Source of the DNA: Liquorilactobacillus aquaticus DSM 21051
GTDB taxonomy: Bacteria; Bacillota; Bacilli; Lactobacillales; Lactobacillaceae
Direction: 5' to 3'
Assembly: GCF_001436755.1 (NCBI RefSeq)
Contig: NZ_AYZD01000027.1
Span: 1-64,000 of the forward strand
DNA: 64,000 nucleotides
The notes under the pieces are model-generated. The model searched no databases and was not told the DNA's origin. It saw only the letters and a program-made list of their open reading frames with translations. Of the stretch, positions 54,466 to 63,956 are shown piece after piece. The position numbers were made by a program, and so were the translations under genes. Every line of letters starts with the position of its first letter. The first letter of the stretch is position 1.

Positions 54466-54601
54466 TGTGCAGACCTCCTCAATACAAAACATTCTTCTAG
54501 TATTATTGTCACACATTAATTACTTTCAATTTTTTAATTTGATTGCTAAGATATACGCAAATAATAACCTATATTCCACATAATACAAGGAGAGACTTCT
54601 T

Positions 54602-55984
54602 ATGAAAGTAATCATCATCGGATGTACTCATGCCGGTTTAACCGCAGCAAAGGAAATCCTGCTTAATCATCCTGAAACAGAGCTTACGATCTATGAAAGA
54701 AATAATAATTTTTCATTTTCTTCTGATGGTATTTTTTTATACTTAAAAGACCAGATCAAAAACTTAGAGAGAATTTTCATTTCCTCCCCAGCAGAAATCC
54801 GCCAACTAGGGGCCAAGGTTAGAAGCATGCATACAGTTCTAAATGTAAATACTGAAAAAAAGCAGCTTTGTGCAGCTAATATGCAAACAGGAACTATTAT
54901 CACTGATAACTATGACAAATTGATCATTGCAACAGGTGCCAATCCACGTCTGCCCGTCATCACAGGTATTGATAATCATCGTGTTTTGTTATGTAAAAGT
55001 TATCTCCAAGCCAAAAAAATTTATAAAATGGCACAGTCGAGTAAAAAAATTGCAATTATTGGAGCGGGTTACGCTGGTGTAGAGCTCGCAGAAAGCTTTG
55101 CTCAAAGGGGGTATGAAGTTGATCTTTTTCAGTCAAAAAATCAGGTATTAGATAATTACTTTGACATTCCGACCTCAGAATTTATAGTTGACCTGTTAAA
55201 AAAACATAATGTAAATGTTCATTTGAATACAAATGTAATAGCCTTCACAGATGCAACTGACTCAACGATTATGCTTTCAACATCAACTGCAGACAGTTTT
55301 TTAGAAGACATGGCAATTGTATGTACCGGCTTTATACCTAACACCAAACTCTTTTCTAAACAACTAAAAATGGAAAGGCATGGTGCCCTATTACTCAATA
55401 ATTACCTGCAGACTTCGGATCCTGATATTTATGCAGCTGGTGATTGTGCTGTTGTTCATTTTAATCCAACTAATAAATCGATTTATGCTCCACTTGGAAC
55501 GAATGCTGTTCGACAAGGATTCTTGGTCTCTAAAAACATCTATGGCAATTTTTATCCATATATGGGAACACAAGCCACCTCAGCATTAAAATTATTTGGA
55601 CACAACTTTGCAATGACTGGTTTGACCTTAGCCAATGCCAGACAAAATGGCTTAAATGCTCATAGCACAGTTTATACAGGTAATTGGCGACCAGAATATA
55701 TGCCAAATTCTGAGATAGTAACTCTAACTTTAGTTTATAATCGTGATAATCGTAAAATACTTGGTTTGCAGTTTAATAGCAAAAAAGATCTTACTCAATC
55801 AGTTAATACTGTCTCACTTGCAATTCAAAATGGTAATACCATCGACGATCTTTCGATGACAGATATGTTTTTTCAACCTAACTTTAATAAGCCTTTTAAC
55901 TATCTTAATCTCACAGCACAAGCAGCTGTTAGATATGAACAAAAGGCAGGCTTTGACAATCCCCGCTTTACAACTTCGTATTAA
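54602..55984 (+). CDS. NADH oxidase/peroxidase-family flavoprotein with Asp at position 42
   Basis: A 460-aa pyridine nucleotide-disulphide oxidoreductase of the Nox/Npx/CoA-disulphide reductase group. FAD site IIIGCTHAGLTAA with His10, NAD site IIGAGYAGVELAES near 150, and YAAGDCAVV near 280 are intact. The redox-active Cys42 of the family (SFLSCG) is replaced by Asp (SFSSDG at 39-43). Without that Cys-sulphenate, four-electron water-forming NADH oxidase or peroxidase activity is not expected; H2O2-forming activity or another role is possible. AAGGAGAGACTTCTT precedes the ATG. Confidence 0.9.
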   Translation: MKVIIIGCTHAGLTAAKEILLNHPETELTIYERNNNFSFSSDGIFLYLKDQIKNLERIFISSPAEIRQLGAKVRSMHTVLNVNTEKKQLCAANMQTGTIITDNYDKLIIATGANPRLPVITGIDNHRVLLCKSYLQAKKIYKMAQSSKKIAIIGAGYAGVELAESFAQRGYEVDLFQSKNQVLDNYFDIPTSEFIVDLLKKHNVNVHLNTNVIAFTDATDSTIMLSTSTADSFLEDMAIVCTGFIPNTKLFSKQLKMERHGALLLNNYLQTSDPDIYAAGDCAVVHFNPTNKSIYAPLGTNAVRQGFLVSKNIYGNFYPYMGTQATSALKLFGHNFAMTGLTLANARQNGLNAHSTVYTGNWRPEYMPNSEIVTLTLVYNRDNRKILGLQFNSKKDLTQSVNTVSLAIQNGNTIDDLSMTDMFFQPNFNKPFNYLNLTAQAAVRYEQKAGFDNPRFTTSY

Positions 55985-56290
55985 TTCTAAAAAAGTCAAT
56001 TGTTTTCTAAAACTAGCGTCAGTATTAAATAAATGCGTAAGAAAACAGCCGTTTTGCAATTGTAATAGTTTAATCTGTCTTTAAAGAAATTCTTGCTATT
56101 AATATTAAAATGCACAGGTGCTGACCTTAACTCTGCAATATTAAATATCTTCAACCTTATTTTAAGATTTCAAAGAATCTTTAATGTACAATGATTTTTT
56201 TAAATATGTTATGTTTAGGTCGAGTTTATCGTCTCCTCTTATGATTTGTTTTGTTGTCTTACTTTTTTTAAAACTGAAAAGAGGCATATC
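55985..56290. other. Gene-free stretch before the CHAD gene
   Basis: About 300 bases. I see no terminator for the upstream flavoprotein gene, no small gene and no strong operator. Confidence 0.45.
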
Positions 56291-57076
56291 ATGATATCAA
56301 TAGCGACCATCTTGCAGCGCCAATATAGTTTGATTCAAACGGAACTTGTTCGCTACCTCAACAATCCATACGATGCTGAACGCACTCATGACCTACGTGT
56401 TTCTATTCGAACACTTCGGGGGTTATTCAAATTTTTGAAACGTAAACTACCGCAAACTGTTTTTTTAGATGTTAATAAAAATCTCGGCAATGCGGCCAAA
56501 ACATTTAATCTATTGCGTGAGCTTGATGTTTTGATTGCTAAATCAAGCGCGTTTGCTTACGCTCATCCTGAAGAAAATACTAATTATCGTCATTTTTTTC
56601 AGGAGTTTCATAAAAAACGCGATGCGGAAATGAAAAAAACTCTAGCAGACAAAGTTCAGAAGGACCTTGACAAGTCTTTTACCCACGTTAAAGATCAATT
56701 AAATGTTTTAGAGTTCTCCAAAACAACAAATTGGTCCAAGTATATTTCGCAGGAACTGAAGCGACGGGAGAATAAATTACTTGCGCAATACAACCAACTT
56801 GATCTTAAAGACTATACTCGTGTCCATCAAACCCGCAAAAAAGCTAAAACCTTACGTTATTCAGCAACCTATTTTTCAGCATTTGCTCCTAAGAAAAGTA
56901 AAAAAATTCGTAAAAAGGCCAAAGAAATTCAAAATGTTTGCGGTGAAATAACTGATGCACATATAAACTATGGCTTTTTATATGATTTTGCAACTCAAAC
57001 AAAGGATGAAAATGATAAAAAATTACTATTAACAATTGCTCAGGCCCAACGTAAACTGTACACTTCAGATAAATAA
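56291..57076 (+). CDS. CHAD domain protein
   Basis: A 261-aa all-helical protein. It carries the conserved-histidine, basic-residue pattern of CHAD domains: THDLRVSIRTLRGLFKFLKR near residue 35 and a second half HQTRKKAKTLRYSATYF near 195. CHAD domains bind polyphosphate. No CYTH triphosphatase domain is fused or adjacent. The ATG at 56291 follows AAGAGGCATATC; an ATG 45 bases upstream is also open. Confidence 0.87.
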   Translation: MISIATILQRQYSLIQTELVRYLNNPYDAERTHDLRVSIRTLRGLFKFLKRKLPQTVFLDVNKNLGNAAKTFNLLRELDVLIAKSSAFAYAHPEENTNYRHFFQEFHKKRDAEMKKTLADKVQKDLDKSFTHVKDQLNVLEFSKTTNWSKYISQELKRRENKLLAQYNQLDLKDYTRVHQTRKKAKTLRYSATYFSAFAPKKSKKIRKKAKEIQNVCGEITDAHINYGFLYDFATQTKDENDKKLLLTIAQAQRKLYTSDK

Positions 57077-57224
57077 AATGACTAACGTCTTACACAGAAA
57101 ACTAACTTGCTCCATGCATGTAAGAGCAAATATTTTTGCAAGAGCTGCTAGCATTAAGTCTTTAAAATGCCTATTTTAGTTCAACAGCCTCAGTTCATTT
57201 TAGATTCCAACAAAAAAATAGTGC

Positions 57225-57270
57225 GTTAAAAAAGGTGGCTGGATCAAAATAAAAATTTTGACCCAGCCCC
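57225..57270 (-). terminator. Terminator after the UPF0303 gene
   Basis: On the minus strand GGGGCTGGGTCAAAA pairs with TTTTGATCCAGCCACC and is followed by TTTTTTA. It may also serve the convergent CHAD gene. A GGCTGGGTCAAAA family member. Confidence 0.85.
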
Positions 57271-57379
57271 TTGTCTTGACCTAGTATTATACGAATTAAC
57301 GTATTTCAATAGCCAATCTTTGAACGATCATGAAAAATTGCTTGGTTCGTTTCCACAACATCAATCCCAAAAATAAAAT

Positions 57380-57841
57380 TTAAAAACTCGTCTTTTTCTG
57401 TGATTGTTCCAATACTTTTTCAAGTGCCGTTACTAAAAGCAAGTGATCCTCTTCATGATCCAATCCTGAGACTGCGAAAACTCCACGCAATGTATTATTT
57501 ACATATAACGGAAAGCCTCCACCACAAATTGCATACTCATCACTGTCCTTCCATTGACTAAAAGGTGTTTCTTGACTGTGAAAAAAAGTATATAACGAAC
57601 TATGCTCAGACTCCAACACCGTATGAACTTTACGTGTCAACCATCCGCTGCTTGTTCGCCCTGTAGTACGGTAATCTAAAATTGTCACATCATCAAACAC
57701 AACTCGCACAGCAACCGGTTTTAAATTTTTGAGAGCTATAACATCTTCAACAGCTCGCGCAAATGCCAATGCTTCAGCATTTTTAAAAGATAAAAATCTT
57801 AGTTGTTGTTCTTGTCTTATCAAAATCTCGTTATTTAGCAA
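57380..57841 (-). CDS. UPF0303/HbpS-like protein
   Basis: A 153-aa protein of the UPF0303 group within the haem-degrading/GlcG-like fold. The conserved centre includes DYRTTGRTSSGWLTRK, then GGGFPLYVNNTLRGVFAVSGL. The gene starts with TTG one base after the EIIC stop and is translationally coupled. Function is not established; the repeated pairing of this fold with carbohydrate loci suggests an accessory sugar- or ligand-binding role. Confidence 0.8.
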   Translation of the reverse strand: MLNNEILIRQEQQLRFLSFKNAEALAFARAVEDVIALKNLKPVAVRVVFDDVTILDYRTTGRTSSGWLTRKVHTVLESEHSSLYTFFHSQETPFSQWKDSDEYAICGGGFPLYVNNTLRGVFAVSGLDHEEDHLLLVTALEKVLEQSQKKTSF

Positions 57842-57842
57842 T

Positions 57843-59168
57843 TTATATGCTCACTCCTTCAGCCTTACTCTTTTTTTTACCTTCTTCATTTTCTTTCTCT
57901 GCATTCAGCGCGACACGATCAGCTGTGCGGAAGAACGGATAATAGATTAACCCAGAAAGTATAATCTGAAAAACATTCAAGAGCGCTCCCCGCCAACCAC
58001 TTATTAAAAATCCAGCAATAATCGGCGGCGTGGTCCATGGTATATTAACACCGTTTGTCAGCGGAACTATTCCCCATGCCATCGCACCATATGCAACAAG
58101 AGCCATGACTAATGGTGTTAGAATAAATGGGACTATCATAACAGGGTTTAAAACAATCGGCATACCGAAGATGATCGGTTCATTGATAGTAAAAATTTCA
58201 GGGAAAATACCTAGCTTCCCAATCGTCTTCAATTGATTGGACTTTGCTGCAAATAACAACAATAAAATAAGTCCAAAAGTTGCTCCCGAACCACCAATTT
58301 TAACAAAATTGCTATAAAATTGATAATTAACAATATTTGGAATTGTTACGCCTTTGGCTACTGCAGCGGCATTTTGTGCGGTTAAAGTCATCCAAATCGG
58401 CAACATCACAGAACCTACCACGTTAGCTCCATGAATTCCAAAGGACCACAGGACCCCTTCTATTAATAAAACCAGTAGTGTTCCAGGCAATGAGGCCCCA
58501 ATAGCTGTCAAAGGAGCTTGCAGGTAACCAAAAATAAAGTTCTGGGCGCTTCCAAAACTAGTTACGGAAAATCCCATGCGAATAAAATTAAAAACAAGAA
58601 TGATCACAGTAATTGGAATTAACGTTGAAAAAGAACGCGACACATTCTCGGGTACAGAATCTGGCATTTTTATTGTCCATCCCAATTTATTAATCAGACG
58701 TAGGAGCTCTACGGCTAAAATAGCTACGATGATACCGACGAATAAGCCCGATGCACCAAGATTCGTTAACGGAACCCCTACTCCATCTGAAGCCTTTTTA
58801 AAATCAATCATTGGCGTTAGCAAAAAAAAGGCAGCTAATGCGGAGAAAATTGCCCCTATTTTATCAAGTCGATAGCTGCGGGCTAATTCATTTGCAATTC
58901 CAATTACCACATACACAGTCATCATGTTCATTGAAATATCATTTGGCACCGTGAAAAATGTCTGCCAAGAAGCCCCAAAAGTATGCGCCATAAAATTTGC
59001 ATATCCTGGAATAGGCAAATTTGCAAATAATGTAAAGAACGAACCTATGATCAACAGTGGCATTGCTGCCATAAAAGCATTTTTTACTGCTGAAAGATAA
59101 CGATTGTTGTCCAATTTAACAGCTATTGGAGTTAAAAATTGCTCAAGTTTTTCTAACACTTTATCCAT
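57843..59168 (-). CDS. PTS lactose/cellobiose-family EIIC, orphan
   Basis: A 441-aa membrane EIIC with about ten helices. Motifs include FMAAMPLLIIGSFFTLFANLP, the GIHGANVVGSVM segment, and the substrate-loop FTINEPIIFGMPIVLNP of the Lac family. No EIIA or EIIB is encoded nearby, so it must borrow them from another system. Its neighbours are an upstream Gfo/Idh oxidoreductase (6-base gap) and a downstream UPF0303 gene. GAGGGGTGAGTCCTT precedes the ATG. Substrate unknown; a beta-glucoside or amino-sugar disaccharide is plausible. Confidence 0.92.
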   Translation of the reverse strand: MDKVLEKLEQFLTPIAVKLDNNRYLSAVKNAFMAAMPLLIIGSFFTLFANLPIPGYANFMAHTFGASWQTFFTVPNDISMNMMTVYVVIGIANELARSYRLDKIGAIFSALAAFFLLTPMIDFKKASDGVGVPLTNLGASGLFVGIIVAILAVELLRLINKLGWTIKMPDSVPENVSRSFSTLIPITVIILVFNFIRMGFSVTSFGSAQNFIFGYLQAPLTAIGASLPGTLLVLLIEGVLWSFGIHGANVVGSVMLPIWMTLTAQNAAAVAKGVTIPNIVNYQFYSNFVKIGGSGATFGLILLLLFAAKSNQLKTIGKLGIFPEIFTINEPIIFGMPIVLNPVMIVPFILTPLVMALVAYGAMAWGIVPLTNGVNIPWTTPPIIAGFLISGWRGALLNVFQIILSGLIYYPFFRTADRVALNAEKENEEGKKKSKAEGVSI

Positions 59169-59174
59169 AAGGAC

Positions 59175-60212
59175 TCACCCCTCATTCATTTCCGTGATCT
59201 GCTTAATTCCATGTTCAAGCATATGAATCTGATAAATTGTTTCTTCATCTTTAACAGTTTTCGGTTTTCCATTAATAATAGCCTCATACACTCCAGCATA
59301 AACCCGACTATAATCACCAATTTCTGAAACAACTTTCTCTTGATGATACTGATTTTCATTGTCTATATAAGTCAGCACCCCATAATTTTCTGGCCGATCT
59401 ACACCGAAATCCGTATTATCCGGCATATAGAAATGCTTCAGATCACTTTCCTGTCGATCCATACTTTTCTTTACAAAAATACCTTTTTTACCATAAACAA
59501 CAAAACTTGGACGTGGAACAAGTCGAAAATAGCTTGACTTTACTGCCACTTTTATTGGGCCATAATACATATCAATATCAAAATAATCATTCATCCGATT
59601 CTTTCCCAAAAGCTGTCGAACTTCGTAATGAACATTATCTGGTTCCCCAAAATATGAAATGATCTGATCTAAAGTATGACATGCGTGCCCATAATAATAG
59701 CTGTGTTCAATACTGAATTGTTTTTCGTTCTCAGGTACAGATGGACGAAAATAATCATATGTTGATTCAACTTCAAGAATATCGCCGAGCTTACCGCTTT
59801 TTATTACTTTTTTTGTCGTCAGAAAATCAGAATCATAACGTCGATTTTGATAACATTGGATTAACAGCTTTTTTTCTTTAGCTATTTTAAATAATTCTCT
59901 GGCTTCTATTTCTGTCGTAGTAAATGGTTTCTCCACTAAAACATTCTTTCCATGTTCTAAGACCTCCTTGGCTATTGAATAATGAAACTGCGAAGGTACC
60001 GATAATACAACCAACTGTATGTCAGAATCACTGTAAATGTCCTTAACATCGTTTGTATAATGTACTCCGCTGATTTGCTGCCACCTATTTTCTTCTTCAG
60101 GCGAATAGATTGTCTTGATGTGTATCCTATCTTTAAGTTTTAAGGCAAACGGAATATGATATCGGTTTGCACTTTTGCCATTTCCAATATATGCAATTGT
60201 CAATTTCTTCAT
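59175..60212 (-). CDS. Gfo/Idh/MocA family oxidoreductase
   Basis: A 345-aa NAD(P)-dependent sugar oxidoreductase. The Rossmann start AYIGNGKSANRYHIPFAL, the VLVEKPFTTT motif (EKP) and the C-terminal alpha/beta domain with SYYYGHACHTLDQIISYFG show the family. It presumably oxidises or epimerises a sugar or its phosphate. First gene of the unit with EIIC and UPF0303; divergent RpiR gene. GAGGAGATGTTTATTTT precedes the ATG. Confidence 0.9.
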   Translation of the reverse strand: MKKLTIAYIGNGKSANRYHIPFALKLKDRIHIKTIYSPEEENRWQQISGVHYTNDVKDIYSDSDIQLVVLSVPSQFHYSIAKEVLEHGKNVLVEKPFTTTEIEARELFKIAKEKKLLIQCYQNRRYDSDFLTTKKVIKSGKLGDILEVESTYDYFRPSVPENEKQFSIEHSYYYGHACHTLDQIISYFGEPDNVHYEVRQLLGKNRMNDYFDIDMYYGPIKVAVKSSYFRLVPRPSFVVYGKKGIFVKKSMDRQESDLKHFYMPDNTDFGVDRPENYGVLTYIDNENQYHQEKVVSEIGDYSRVYAGVYEAIINGKPKTVKDEETIYQIHMLEHGIKQITEMNEG

Positions 60213-60268
60213 AAAATAAACATCTCCTCTGTTAATCTAAGGTTACTTAAACACCTCAGTAACACTTA

Positions 60269-60282
60269 TGCAAGCGCTTTAT
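60269..60282 (-). promoter_or_regulatory. cre site upstream of the Gfo/Idh-EIIC operon
   Basis: ATAAAGCGCTTGCA on the minus strand matches TGWAAGCGNTWNCA at 12 of 14 positions. It lies 57-70 bases before the oxidoreductase start, so catabolite repression by CcpA is likely. Confidence 0.6.
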
Positions 60283-60383
60283 TAAAAAATGGTAAAAATT
60301 ATCGATAAACCCATCTTCAACTTTGAAATACTTAAACATTTAGTCTAAAATTAGCTATCATAATAAAGTTAAGAGGTTTTACT

Positions 60384-61253
60384 ATGCTATTTATAGACAG
60401 ACTCCAACATGCAGAAAATCTATCTGATAACGAGCAGCGCATTGCTGAATATATTGAAAAAAATCTTGCATTAGTTCCAGAAATGGCAATTCAAAAATTG
60501 GCTGCAGCGACCTATACCTCACATTCAGCTATTGTACGATTTGCCAAAAAATTAAACTATAACGGTTACAGAACTATGCGTTTTGCTATTACTGAGGCCG
60601 TTCAGCAAAAAAACGCACAACTTCATAATGTCGATGCAAATTTTCCTTTTAAACCCGCAGACAGTCCCATGGAAATTGCAAAAAACATTTCAGACTTAAC
60701 TACTAATACAATCCAACGAACCTTTGCCCAGCTCAATGAAAAGGACCTAGAGGCCGCGGCAACTTGTATACGCAAAGCACAGCGCATTTTTTTATTTGCG
60801 ATTGGCGATTCTCAGATTCGCGCGCGAAGTTTTCAAAATAAATTGATAAAAATAAATAAATTTTCAATAATCGCCGAAGAATATGCAGATGAGATATGGG
60901 CTGCAGCTAATATTGGTAAAGATGATCTAGCAATCTTCCTTTCATACACTGGAAATGGTGAAAAGCGGTGCAAAATAATGCAATTTCTCTCAAAACGCCA
61001 CATCCCAACATTACTACTCACAGGAAATCCACAGAGTAAATTCATCCCTTATGTCTCTCAAAGCATTGTAATTATTCAAACAGAATATGATACTCTAAAA
61101 ATCGGCACTTTTTCTTCACAAGTTAGTTTCGAATATCTGCTAAATACTTTATTTGCTGTAGTCTATTCTCAATCTTACCAACATAATGTGGCAAGATTAA
61201 AAACAAATTATGTGTCTATGATCAAGGATGGGATTTTAAAAGACAATATTTAA
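60384..61253 (+). CDS. RpiR (MurR) family regulator
   Basis: A 289-aa regulator with an N-terminal helix-turn-helix (ALVPEMAIQKLAAATYTSHSAI, then VRFAKKLNYNGYRTMR) and a C-terminal SIS sugar-phosphate-binding domain (IFLFAIGDSQIRARSF and LAIFLSYTGNGEKRC). Divergent from the oxidoreductase-EIIC-UPF0303 unit, which it presumably controls in response to a phosphosugar. AAGAGGTTTTACT precedes the ATG. Confidence 0.9.
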   Translation: MLFIDRLQHAENLSDNEQRIAEYIEKNLALVPEMAIQKLAAATYTSHSAIVRFAKKLNYNGYRTMRFAITEAVQQKNAQLHNVDANFPFKPADSPMEIAKNISDLTTNTIQRTFAQLNEKDLEAAATCIRKAQRIFLFAIGDSQIRARSFQNKLIKINKFSIIAEEYADEIWAAANIGKDDLAIFLSYTGNGEKRCKIMQFLSKRHIPTLLLTGNPQSKFIPYVSQSIVIIQTEYDTLKIGTFSSQVSFEYLLNTLFAVVYSQSYQHNVARLKTNYVSMIKDGILKDNI

Positions 61254-61637
61254 TAGGTCGAAGTTTGTCCAAAAATTTATTGTGATTAGTATGTAATATA
61301 CGTATAAAACAGACCATTTTTTTAAGAAAAACTCGTCAAAAGAACATTTTCTTCCCATCCCTGATAAAATATACAGTCAATCTTTACAAGATACCCAAGA
61401 AAAGCTTTCCGAACAGCCAACTATTCCGCATTGATTACACAAATGCGGCTATTAACGTTGCTCTCATTTATGTATAGCTAGCTTCACAATACACATTGAT
61501 TTCCAATCAAAAGTGTCTCTTTCTTGACTGACAAGGCCTCTGAACTTCAGGCCGCATCCAAAGCAGCCTTTCCAAAAAGTAATTAACAGTTTATTATGAG
61601 TGATAACATCATCTTATTACTTTCTGGGGGTTCAAAA
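61254..61637. other. Gene-free stretch before the asparaginase gene
   Basis: About 380 bases with no coding frame, RNA gene or strong terminator. Contains a short GGCCT/AGGCC inverted repeat near 61530-61550 of doubtful meaning. Confidence 0.4.
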
Positions 61638-62612
61638 ATGAAAACCATTCTAGCTATCCATACAGGTGGAACAATTTCAATGTCGCAAAATGAAAAGGGT
61701 GAAGTTGTTCCTAACAACGAAAATCCAATTGCTAAAGAACAAGTTATTCTAAAAGGTCAGATCAATTTAATTACTGATAATCTTTTCAACCTTCCCTCAC
61801 CTCACATTACCCCGCAAATAATGCTTACGCTTAAAAAGCGTATCATGAAGGCTATTGTACAAGGCGTTGACGGTGTTGTTATTACTCATGGAACAGATAC
61901 GCTTGAGGAAACAGCATATTTTCTTGACCTTACTCTGCCAAATACAATTCCGGTAGTCCTCACAGGCGCCATGCGTTCTTCTAATGAAGTTGGCTCAGAT
62001 GGTCTATATAACTTTCAAAATGCAATTTCCATTGCATCTGCACACGAATCCTACGGAAAAGGAGTTTTAGTGGCAATGAACGATGAAATTCATACAGCAC
62101 GTTTTGTCACCAAAACACATACCACTAATGTGGATACTTTTCGAACTCCTACTTTTGGGCCAATTGGAATTGTTACGCAGCATAAGGCCAAATACTTTCA
62201 AGAATTAATTCAAACTGAAGTCTGTGATATTGATCAGGTCGTTGGAGGTGTATATCTTTTAAAGGCTTATGCGGGAATGAGTGGTGATCTCTTCTCCGCG
62301 TTAGACAATGAAAAAACACATGGAATTGTTATTGAGGGCCTTGGCGCCGGTAATGTCCCACCTCAAACATTAGCAGCTATTCAACAATTATTAGATCATC
62401 ACATTCCAATCGTCTTAGTATCAAGATGCTACAATGGGGTTGCTCAAGAAATCTATGACTATGCTGGTGGTGGAATTCAGCTTGAAAGAATGGGCTTGAT
62501 CCTATGCCAGGGACTCAACGGACAAAAAGCTCGTATTAAATTGCTTGTAGCACTCAGCGATGACAAAAAAGGAGCAGAACTTCGCCGCTTCGTCAGCAAT
62601 GCAGTCTCATAG
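61638..62612 (+). CDS. ansA: L-asparaginase, type I-like
   Basis: A 324-aa amidohydrolase converting asparagine to aspartate and ammonia. The two active-site threonine motifs are present, IHTGGTISM (about Thr12) and THGTDTLEETAYFLDL. There is no signal peptide, so it is cytoplasmic. The frame extends 14 codons further; GGGGGTTCAAAA sets the ATG at 61638. Single gene with its own terminator. Confidence 0.92.
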   Translation: MKTILAIHTGGTISMSQNEKGEVVPNNENPIAKEQVILKGQINLITDNLFNLPSPHITPQIMLTLKKRIMKAIVQGVDGVVITHGTDTLEETAYFLDLTLPNTIPVVLTGAMRSSNEVGSDGLYNFQNAISIASAHESYGKGVLVAMNDEIHTARFVTKTHTTNVDTFRTPTFGPIGIVTQHKAKYFQELIQTEVCDIDQVVGGVYLLKAYAGMSGDLFSALDNEKTHGIVIEGLGAGNVPPQTLAAIQQLLDHHIPIVLVSRCYNGVAQEIYDYAGGGIQLERMGLILCQGLNGQKARIKLLVALSDDKKGAELRRFVSNAVS

Positions 62613-62752
62613 TTTTTACAAAATCACTTCCTAAATACACTTTTTCTTTCCGAAAGTTGATTAATTTGCAAAAAATAACTGTGATTTTTTTAACAAAAAT
62701 CTTCATTTCAGCATTGCTCTATGCTACGAAACAGACCGAAAAAATAGCACAC

Positions 62753-62798
62753 AAAAGCAGACCCGTCTTTCCACAAATGAAACTGGGTCTGCTTTTTT
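62753..62798 (+). terminator. Terminator after the asparaginase gene
   Basis: AAAAGCAGACCC pairs perfectly with GGGTCTGCTTTT around a 20-base loop, followed by more T residues. It lies 140 bases after the stop codon. Confidence 0.85.
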
Positions 62799-62911
62799 GT
62801 TTATTAATGCTAAATTTTTCTCTTCTTAGAACTCATAATTGATAATACTAACGTTAAATCGTCCGTACATTAATATTTTTACATCTACTTAGAGACAAAT
62901 TTTCAAGCTCC

Positions 62912-63409
62912 TTAATAAGTCCCTGGTTCTCTCAACCATGGTTTATCACTTACTTCGTTCTCTGTTAAAATACGGTGCATAGTACTTTGTGCCTGCGGAA
63001 CAAACATTTTCGGTTCTGGGTTTACAGGTACAAATTGTAAATCCAAAGTTTCAGTGCCATCTTTTTGTAGAAAACCCCCGATTTTTTTAACTTCAAATCC
63101 AATACCGACAGTCTCCTGCGCATCACCCCAGGAATTTTTTTCAGTAATGTTAGTTGAGATACCCAAAACACGGGTTACTTCAACATCTAAATTCGTTTCT
63201 TCCTTAAATTCACGTACCACTGCTTGCATAGGTGAATCACCATACTCAAGATAACCTCCAGGGAACCCCCAACCCACGTCAGAATCCCAACGTTTTTCCA
63301 ACAAAATGGCGTCGTGCGTGTCATTCCATAAGACACCGTACGCTGTCACAAATATCATTCCTTCATGTCCAACTTTTTCTCGCATTCTAGCTATATAATT
63401 TTTATCCAT
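62912..63409 (-). CDS. Nudix hydrolase
   Basis: A 165-aa Nudix protein. The Nudix box is GGYLEYGDSPMQAVVREFKE followed by ETNL; the GX5E glutamate is replaced by Asp, while REFKEE with the metal-binding acids is intact. It probably hydrolyses a nucleoside diphosphate derivative; the long C-terminal part does not point to a substrate. AAGGGAAGAGAAGCA precedes the ATG. Confidence 0.88.
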   Translation of the reverse strand: MDKNYIARMREKVGHEGMIFVTAYGVLWNDTHDAILLEKRWDSDVGWGFPGGYLEYGDSPMQAVVREFKEETNLDVEVTRVLGISTNITEKNSWGDAQETVGIGFEVKKIGGFLQKDGTETLDLQFVPVNPEPKMFVPQAQSTMHRILTENEVSDKPWLREPGTY

Positions 63410-63956
63410 TGCTTCTCTTCCCTTAATTAATTTTATAAGATAGGCAAGAAATTATTTACTACAACCAATTATCATTAAGTGTACATCATAATTTTTTTGA
63501 ATTAGGAAAGTATACTTGAAACATTGCAGCAACCACCTCTGTCACTATCTGAGTTATTAAATTCTTACCAGTACTATTCTTTTATACCCATCTATTTTCC
63601 TTGAGTATGCACTATAAAATTCATTTAGTATGTATTATATCAAATATTATTAAGTGAGTGCCTAAATAATTAGATTTACTTCACTTGTGAATGACATCTC
63701 GCATTATAAGAATCAACAATGACATATTTATTAATATATACTTCCAACAGCTTATAAGTACACACAACTAGGCTAAGCAGAACATCAGCTTTGAAATTAT
63801 ATTTCAAACTTTGTATCTTCTTCATCTAATTGTTCTTAAGAACTCTTTTAGGATATTATTATCAGTTTTTAAAAAAACTACGCTGTAAATTACATATCCG
63901 ATAATTTATGTTACCCTTGAATACGTGTCGTTTAAAATTTAAGGAGTGTGTAATTT
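63410..63956. other. Gene-free stretch at right end
   Basis: About 550 bases of very AT-rich sequence between the Nudix gene and the gene running off the window. I recognise no riboswitch, RNA or small gene. Confidence 0.5.
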
